From Excoecaria cochinchinensis (taxonomy: Eukaryota > Streptophyta > Magnoliopsida > Malpighiales > Euphorbiaceae): a stretch of 64,000 nt of DNA. Below are positions 57,801 through 64,000 of the stretch, in pieces. Positions within the stretch are counted from its first letter, which is position 1. Every line of letters begins with the position of its first letter. Location of the stretch: assembly GCA_947683425.1 (NCBI GenBank), contig CANTUQ010000102.1, positions 1,287,501-1,351,500 on the forward strand, given 5' to 3'. Both the position numbers and the translations under genes were made by a program. Below the pieces are notes generated by a model. The model saw only the letters and a program-made list of their open reading frames with translations. It did not search any database and was not told where the DNA came from.

Positions 57801-58413
57801 CCTTAAAATATAAATTGAAAACAAATTTCAATAAAAAAAGAACAGAACCTAAATTTCATAACAAAGGTATCTCTATCCCTTGTTACATAGTCCATTGTTC
57901 TAAATCTATCACCCTCAAATGATGAAATTCAGAACTAGATACATAAATTTTACTCACTCTTGAGTCAAAATAGTATATCTTTATAGGCATAATGTAGTCT
58001 CTTTGCATAGTGTCCTTTTAGGAAATTGAAACATTTCACTCTTGAATTATTTACCTCATTTTTGCCTTAGGACCTTTTGTGATTCTATTCCTTTTGCTTT
58101 CAGGCTCTTGAGCCTTTTCCTTATCCCTACTTTTGAAGCTTCTTTTGTTGTTCTAGTTAGAACTCATTCTACCAGAATGGGACTGTGCCATATGCACTAT
58201 GACATTGACCCTAATCATTGATAGACGGTCCCTTTTAAGCTTCAGATGACAAGCGTCATCCTCAAATCTCTTTGTGCTTATCCATATGAGTTAGTTGCAT
58301 CTTCACATGCTACCAACTCTCTTGGGTAAGGATTTGATAACAGTTTGGACCTACTATTTGTCAGTCAACTTATGACTAAGTTCACCAAGCTTACTTATTA
58401 TTTTCCACCTCTC
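57801..58413 (-). other. Degraded gag C-terminus / protease region of copia
   Basis: Between gag and integrase, where a copia element has its zinc knuckle and protease. I see only scraps (Lys/Arg-rich wording near 58080-58140) and many stops; no domain can be assigned. Confidence 0.4.
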
Positions 58414-58746
58414 TTAGATGTTTTCGCATCGAATAATCAGACTTTTCTGATATGTATCAAATTTGATCGTTAATGATCGGAGATTATTCAGAGTCATATT
58501 TCTAAACTTCTCCTGCAAAGCGATCCACAGATCTATTGCATTTTGATCGACATTGGCATCTTGGTCCCGCCTATGCTGGGCTATAGTGCCATCCTCAGGT
58601 TCAATCATAACCGAACTTGAGGATTTAAGAGCCTCTTGCTCTTCAAGCAGATATTGGATCTTTGTACTCAAGATTTCATAATTGTCAGCATTTAGCTTCA
58701 TATCTTTATTAAGCTTGGTGACAATTAACTTGGAAGCAGCATCCAT
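58414..58746 (-). pseudogene. Copia gag, N-terminal part
   Basis: Seen: 110 codons beginning at the first ATG after the leader, 'MDAASKLIVTKLNKDMKLNADNYEIL', then 'ALQEKFRNMTLNNLRSLTIKFDTYQ', which fits the copia gag pattern (W/L..L...F.......L...L). It ends at a stop at 58414, before any zinc knuckle. The remaining gag is broken. It would form particles in a live copy. Confidence 0.75.
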
Positions 58747-60805
58747 TAGGATCCTCTGATCTCAAATGGAACAATATTGCACATTTTTAAGGGAGATAAG
58801 GCAACACATGCAATTTATTATGCACCTGAAATAATAACCTAGTAAATTTTTCTATTAGGCTCAAATTCGAAAAGGTTACTTATAGTTTCCAATTACCCTC
58901 TAAGTCCTAATTTCTAACCTTATAGGTTAAAATTTAATGCATAATAAATATGAATTATTGGATTATTAAGTTCTCAAACTTATGAGGGGACTTTTATTAA
59001 GCCTTTACTTAATAAGCATGCAATCATTTTACTCATAAAATATCGCAAGGCAATTAACAATTAAAATAAACTCATTTATTATAAAGTTAAATGCCATCAT
59101 AATAAGTAAATAAACACATTTATTTAACCAATAAATAAAATCCAATAATCCCAAAAAAATAAGACACTCGTGTCAAATATTAATAGGAAACATAAATCCT
59201 ATTTAACAAAAATAAACGCCAACTCAAATTGACACTTATGTCAACTATTCTAGAAGTCCAAATTTCATAAAATCTTTTTAGTTATTAGAATTATTTATTT
59301 GACCGATTTTATCAATTCATCAAACAACTCATAAGTCAAATGATGAAGCCATGGACGATGCATGCTCCGTCCATTTCTCAATACCATCATAGATTTTAGT
59401 GTTGCTTCTCAACATTTGCCTTTTTGGCAACTTTGACCAAAATTTTATTTTCATACTCAGACCACCAGTCTAAATGCACTCTTGCATTTGTTCTCACACA
59501 TTTACTTTATGATGCACTATTGCATCAATGTCATCAGCTCAAATCTTCCTTCGTATTCTCATGTTGCTTATTAATTGCACTTTTGCATTTCTCAAAGCAA
59601 CCTATGCGTAATTTAAGAAAGAACCGGTGTCCTTATTTAACATTTATGTAACATATTTACAGAAAAAAAAAAATTTATACACTCATGTATAAATACACAT
59701 GATTAAAACACATTTCAATTAATAAGTAAGGACAAAACATCAAAAATTCTTCAAAATATTTTAAAAAATAACCGAACGCAGAAAACACTTTTTCTACATT
59801 TTTTTAATATTTTATTTTGAAATTAAACACATTTAAATATCAAAAAATACACAATTTATTTTTTGATCATTAAAAAATATCAAAAAATTGACAAAAAAAT
59901 CAGAAATAATTTGAAAAATCAATTTGCAAAAAATTAGAGATGATTTGGTGGTCGGAGAATGCCGCACGCGCCGACGAGCAGGAGGAAGACGCGCTCACGT
60001 GCCACATGCGTGCCATCCCTTGGATCGGCCATGTGGCAACACCGTATAGAGCCACATGTCCCAATCCAGTCATGCCACATGTCCGAATGCTATTGGTCCA
60101 CCTGGTGCCCCCGTGGCACAATCACCGCCACGTGGTGGTGTCTCATTGGTCCACGTGTCACGTGCACTGACATGTGGCAGACCTCTGTCTGACACGTGTC
60201 GATCCCTGATTAGGCCACGTGGCACCCGTGATAGATGTGATCCACGTGGTGCGACCACGGTTAGCCACGTGGCTAATGACTATTGGGCCACGTGTCAACC
60301 TCTGATTGGGACACGTGTCACCCTCTGGTTTGTCCACGTGTTCACCTGCCGTATGCCACGTAGCATGGCCTCTGTCATCCACGTGGCGATCAGTCATTGG
60401 GCCACGTGTTAGCGTGATGCATCACTACTGACACGTGGCGGAGCGCGTGTGAGCCACTGTCCATGCGTACGCACCATGCGTATGGTGGCACGTGTAGTCC
60501 ACGCGCCGCCTTTCCGATGGATTTTGACGCTCCGATTTCGGCCAGTGGGGGGTTTTCAGGGTCTGTGAATCCAATGGTGAGGTCAAAAATTAAAAATCCC
60601 GACTTCTAGTTAGCTATTTTGAACACTCATGTTCATCTCCTCGGGTTTCGGTGTACACATACACGAACTTGAGCCAAAATATACACGCATATATATTTTT
60701 CACACAAAAATTAAATTTTTGTTGTGTTCATTGCATCCCAGATCTAATAATTTTACACATAAAATTTTATATCTATTTAGCCACATGCCAAGATGCAAAA
60801 ACAAC
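58747..60805 (-). other. Long 5' leader of the copia element
   Basis: About 2 kb between primer site and gag, unusually long for copia. AT-rich near gag (58750-59940), then GC-richer with the CACGTG array (59996-60495), then AT-rich again. A further insertion inside it is possible, but I see no terminal repeats. Confidence 0.55.
59996..60495. promoter_or_regulatory. Array of fifteen CACGTG (G-box) palindromes
   Basis: Seen: I count fifteen CACGTG hexamers in 500 bp, mostly as CCACGTGG, CCACGTGTC or GACACGTGTC, with further near-misses (CACATG). Units of about 28-32 bp often read CTCTGATTGGGCCACGTGTCA, so ATTGG (inverted CCAAT) commonly sits just before the G-box. Known: CACGTG is bound by plant bZIP and bHLH factors, and ACGTGGC is the core of ABA-response elements. 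That it works as an enhancer here is inference. Confidence 0.7.
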
Positions 60806-60818
60806 GGCTCTGATACCA
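60806..60818 (-). promoter_or_regulatory. Primer-binding site of copia (initiator tRNA-Met)
   Basis: Sense strand TGGTATCAGAGCC, two bases or fewer from the TG/CA edge of the LTR at 60820. Confidence 0.85.
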
Positions 60819-60819
60819 A

Positions 60820-60980
60820 TGATGGATTTGAAAATTATAACAAATATAATTTAATTGGAGGTAACATTAAATAATGGTATCTACCTTTTGTAGCGCAGAA
60901 ACTCGTTGCGAAAGCGTCTACAAGGATCCCGTTTGTTTTCGGTCACTGGCCTGGCTTTTACCCACATGCGGGATAACAGC
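60820..60980 (-). repeat. Copia 5' LTR, partial or very short
   Basis: Starts TGATGGATTTG beside the primer site. To the right it runs about 160 bp, to a possible TG/CA end at GGGATAACA (60978), before caulimovirid coding sequence begins. No second copy was found near the other copia end, so it may be truncated. Confidence 0.5.
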
Positions 60981-60981
60981 A

Positions 60982-62924
60982 GCTATTCCACAATCTAAAT
61001 ATGTCAAATTAGATATAATAATAAGTGATGACTTTCATCTTTCCACCTTGGCTTTAGTTGATAGTGGGGCTGATCAAAATTGTATTCAGGAAGGTTTAGA
61101 ACCCACTAAATATTATGAAAAAACTTCAAAAAGACTTAGTTCAGCCAATGGATCTAAGTTACATATCAAATATAAATTATCTAAGGTAAAGATATTTAAT
61201 AAGGGTTATTGTTATAAAACTCAGTTAATCTTAATTAAAAATTTAAATTCAGGAGTAATTTTACGAATACCTTTTATAACAATGCTTTATCCTTTTCAGG
61301 TTTGTAACAACGGAATAATTACTAAAGTATTAGGAAAAGACATATTATTTGAATTTTCTTTCCCAATGATATCTAGGGATGTTAATCAATTAAAAAATAA
61401 TATTCAGGAAATTAATTTTATAAATAATAAGCGAAATCACATAAAATTTTTAATCAGGGAAATAGATGAAAAAAGGATAAGGATCCAATTAGAAAAAGAA
61501 GAAATAAAGGACAAAATAAAAGAGATAGAGAAAACTTTTTCTAAAGAGGTTTGTGCTCCTATACCTAATGCTTTTTGGAATAGAAAAAGTCATATACTCA
61601 GTCTGCCTTATGAAAAAGATTTTGATGAAAAGAAAATACCCACTAGATCAAAAGCAATACGCATGGTTGAAGAATTAGAAAAACTTCATAAGAAAGAAAT
61701 CCAAGATTTAAAAGATAAAGGATTAATTAGGGATTCTAAGTCTCCATGGTCATGCTTAGCTTTTTATGTTATGAATGCAGCAGAATTAGAAAGAGGAGCC
61801 CCTAGATTAGTCATAAACTATAAGCGTTTAAACAAAGTTTTACAATGGATTACATACCCTATCCTTAATAAAAGAGATTTATTAAAAAGATTGTATAATG
61901 CAAAAATATTCTCTAAATTTGATATGATATCAGGATTTTGGCAGATCCAAATTCAGGAAAAAGATAGGTATAAGATTGGATTCAATATTCCTGTTGGCTA
62001 TTATGAATGGAATTTAATGCCATTTGAATAAAAAAATGCCCATCAGAATTTAAAAACATAATGAATGATATAGTAAGACCAATTAATGAATTTTCTATAG
62101 TATATATAGATAATGTTTTAATATTTTCTGATAATGTTACTCAGCATTTTAATCACTTAAGAAAATTTTATAATATTATACATAGCAGTGGATTAGTAAT
62201 CTCTCCCACTAAAATGAAATTATTCCAAGTTAAGGTTAGATTTTTAGGACATGATATAAATCAGGGAGCCATTAGACCTATAAATAGGAGTTTAGAATTT
62301 ACAAGAAAATTACTAGATGAAATTAAGGATACAAAACAGTTATAGAGATTTTTAGGATGTTTAAATTATGTTCATGATTTTTTCCAAGATTTAGGAAAAT
62401 TTTGTCAATTTCTTTATAATAGATTAAAGAAAAATCCAGACCCATGGTCAGAAGAACATACTCAAATAGTAAAAATGATAAAAGCAAAAATCAAGACTCT
62501 CCCATGTCCTAGCATTCCTCATCCAGAAGCTTTTTTTATAGTAGAAACAGATGCTGGTGACATATGATTTGGAGGAATTCTTAAACAAGAAAGAGATAAC
62601 AAAGAAGAATTAGTATGGTTCTATTTAGAAAGTTGGAATAGTATTCAGAAAAATTATTCCACCATTAAAAAGGAAATATTAAGCATTGTTTCATGCATCA
62701 CGAAATTTGAAGATGATCTTTGCATGAAAAGATTTTTATTAAGAATAGATTGCCTTCCAGCAAAACATAGTTTAGAAAAAGATGTTAAAAATTTAATTTC
62801 CAAACAGAGTTTTGCTAAATGACAAGCCCTTCTCAGTAGTTTTGATTTTGAAATAGAATTTATTAAGGGTTAAAATAATTGTTTACCTGATTTTCTTTCT
62901 CGTGAGTTTTTACAGGGAAAATGA
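60982..62924 (+). pseudogene. Endogenous caulimovirid polymerase region: protease, reverse transcriptase, RNase H (broken)
   Basis: Seen: an aspartic protease centre 'ALVDSGADQNCI' (about 61050-61085). RT follows (about 61650-62345), with 'KGLIRDSKSPWSC', 'RLVINYKRLNKV' and 'FSKFDMISGFWQIQI' (first catalytic Asp). The catalytic box reads YIDN (about 62104-62115), so the second Asp is lost. RNase H begins around 'VETDAGD' (about 62547). Breaks: a stop at 62029 with a frame change just after, then in-frame stops at 62343, 62565, 62820 and 62871; the frame ends at TGA 62922. Known: D-S-G protease fused ahead of RT and RNase H with no integrase is typical of Caulimoviridae. The movement and coat protein parts are not in the window. 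Genus not assigned. Non-functional. Confidence 0.88.
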
Positions 62925-64000
62925 ATAAAGATAATAAGAAGGTGCTTAGTAAAGCCAGTATTTCAAATCTGATCAATAATAATCAGACGGTAAATACTAA
63001 TCAGATAATCCCTTTATCACCCAACAGGTTTTTAGTCCTATCACCTAGACCTAGGCCTAGCACCTCTTGGTTTTCTTTATCAATCTCTTCAACTTTAATC
63101 AGACCTTTAGTTAGTGGAACTCCTCCACCTACACTCTTTAGACCACCTACCTTTTCCACAATAATTTATACTCCTGCTTTTACCTCATCATCTTCATCTC
63201 CTAGAAAATCTTCATCAGTCTATATTTTGAATCCTCACATGTAGTTTATTAAAGTCCTATAACCAGAAGAGCAAAATTTGATAGAAAATCAAAGTTTTTA
63301 TAAATTAATTGAGTTTATATTTTCAAAAGGATTTCACTTTTTAGAAGAATGCCCAGACAAAACCAGAGAGTTCTATGAGATGATTTTGATCGATACAGAC
63401 TCTGTGGTAATTGAGCATAATTATAATCAAGACTCTACCAAGATAAACTACAGCAAGTTAAAAATCTTCAGAATAATGACTCTAGCAGAATGGGGATTGA
63501 AACCCTATTCTTTTAAAGTTTTAACAAGATATTCAACACAAAGGCAATATAGTTATTACGACTATCAAGATGCCTAGTTCAAAGCCTTTTTCCTCAGGAA
63601 CTATAATCATTCATGGTTTTTCTACTTTTTGCATAAGTTTTCAGGTTTCTATCCAAATTGGTTTCTTAGATGGTTTGACTTTCTTGGACCTATAGAAGCA
63701 ATTCTTCCTCCATAGGTTCATCAGGGTTATGTAAAATATAAAGAACTATATTAGACCAAAATCAATGATTCCTTACTTTAGTTTTGTAATGAGTTCAAAA
63801 TTCCATGGATCATCACTTGGAATTATCATGTGTCAACCGACTTAGCCATCCCAATATTTTATCGAGAATAACTGGTAAAGTGGTTGGATTCTTTTCAAGA
63901 GCACAGGGTAAATTCAGAAGCAGTTAGAGAAAAATTCGATAACAACAAATTCTCTTATCAGACTCCACATTATCAAGATAAAAAACAAGTCCAGTCAGAA
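62921..64000 (+). pseudogene. Reading frame after the caulimovirid polymerase (broken, continues off the right edge)
   Basis: Seen: its ATG (62921) overlaps the polymerase stop as ATGA. The first 107 codons (to 63244) are Ser/Pro/Asn-rich. After a stop, homologous-looking sequence goes on from about 63260, in frame with the 63278-63577 piece and rich in aromatic residues ('SWFFYFLHKF', 'WFLRWFDFLGP'). Further stops lie at 63577 and, by my reading, near 63714, 63753 and 63780. Known: several caulimovirid genera have one more ORF downstream of pol (a translation transactivator in some, unknown function in others such as florendoviruses). I cannot tell which from this piece. Confidence 0.6.

Larger units (their letters stand above)
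56745..60980 (-). mobile_element. Old Ty1/copia element, 5' part (right of the nest)
   Basis: Minus strand, from the right: partial LTR (60820-60980), primer site, a 2-kb leader, gag, degraded protease region, integrase. It stops at the A insertion (CCCTC, 56745-56749); the pol continues at 6215 on the other side of A. Confidence 0.85.

Noticed and set aside
59940..60412. Overlapping frames of 73-118 codons rich in His, Cys, Trp and Thr
   Set aside because: They read through the CACGTG repeats in several frames on both strands; no domain or codon bias.

Overview
This is nuclear DNA of a flowering plant, in a retrotransposon graveyard of the pericentromeric or heterochromatic kind. I found no host gene, tRNA gene or rRNA gene. 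The evidence for a plant is: several Ty3/gypsy Tat-lineage elements (LTRs beginning TGTAGACACCGGGTC and ending GCGCGTCACA, a primer site matching plant tRNA-Arg, a second 'archaeal-type' RNase H, a G-patch after the protease); a Ty1/copia element primed by tRNA-Met; a gag-only chromovirus-like element; and an endogenous caulimovirid at the right edge. The species cannot be named from the sequence.

The layout is a nest up to four levels deep. (1) A decayed copia element on the minus strand lies at both ends of the window: its 3' half at about 3372-6220 and its 5' half at 56745 to about 60980. (2) It is split by Tat element A (6221-56744, minus, TSD CCCTC). (3) A's interior holds three further Tat elements, each with a 5-bp target duplication: D (8954-21321, minus, CTGAG), G (23424-35035, minus, CTCCT) and I (36526-43001, two inverted LTRs, CTCTC). 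A's right LTR holds solo LTR B (45286-54258, plus, CTAAG/TTAAG). (4) B is split by gag-only element C (47237-53755, plus, TAAAT/CAAAT). The left edge (1-3371) is the 3' end of another plus-strand Tat element, F, abutting the copia remnant. The right edge (about 60982-64000) is a broken caulimovirid polymerase and the reading frame after it.

D is the only element here with the full gag-protease-RT-RNase H-integrase set. Its pol frame has no indel but eight stop codons, so it is a dead copy of an autonomous type. A and G are non-autonomous: they keep LTRs, primer site, leader, gag ends and the long 3' non-coding region, but have lost the gag core, most of the protease, RT and RNase H. Both carry the same odd inverted duplication of a short RT segment, so they look like a rearranged lineage that kept moving, presumably using proteins from D-like relatives. 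I goes further: it is a single integrated molecule with LTRs in opposite orientation, a head-to-head cDNA product joined at a CACCGG-type microhomology.

The non-coding parts hold most of the structure. Tat LTRs carry hairpins with an AGAAC loop (three tandem units in A), a second copy of the tRNA-Arg primer-site core inside the LTR, and a hypervariable GC-rich cassette near the U3 end. Each element has its own tandem array upstream of the polypurine tract. The copia leader holds fifteen CACGTG palindromes in 500 bp. Coordinates of element ends come from terminal motifs plus target duplications and are reliable to a base or two; limits of broken coding regions are approximate. Identity statements are by eye, not from alignment.
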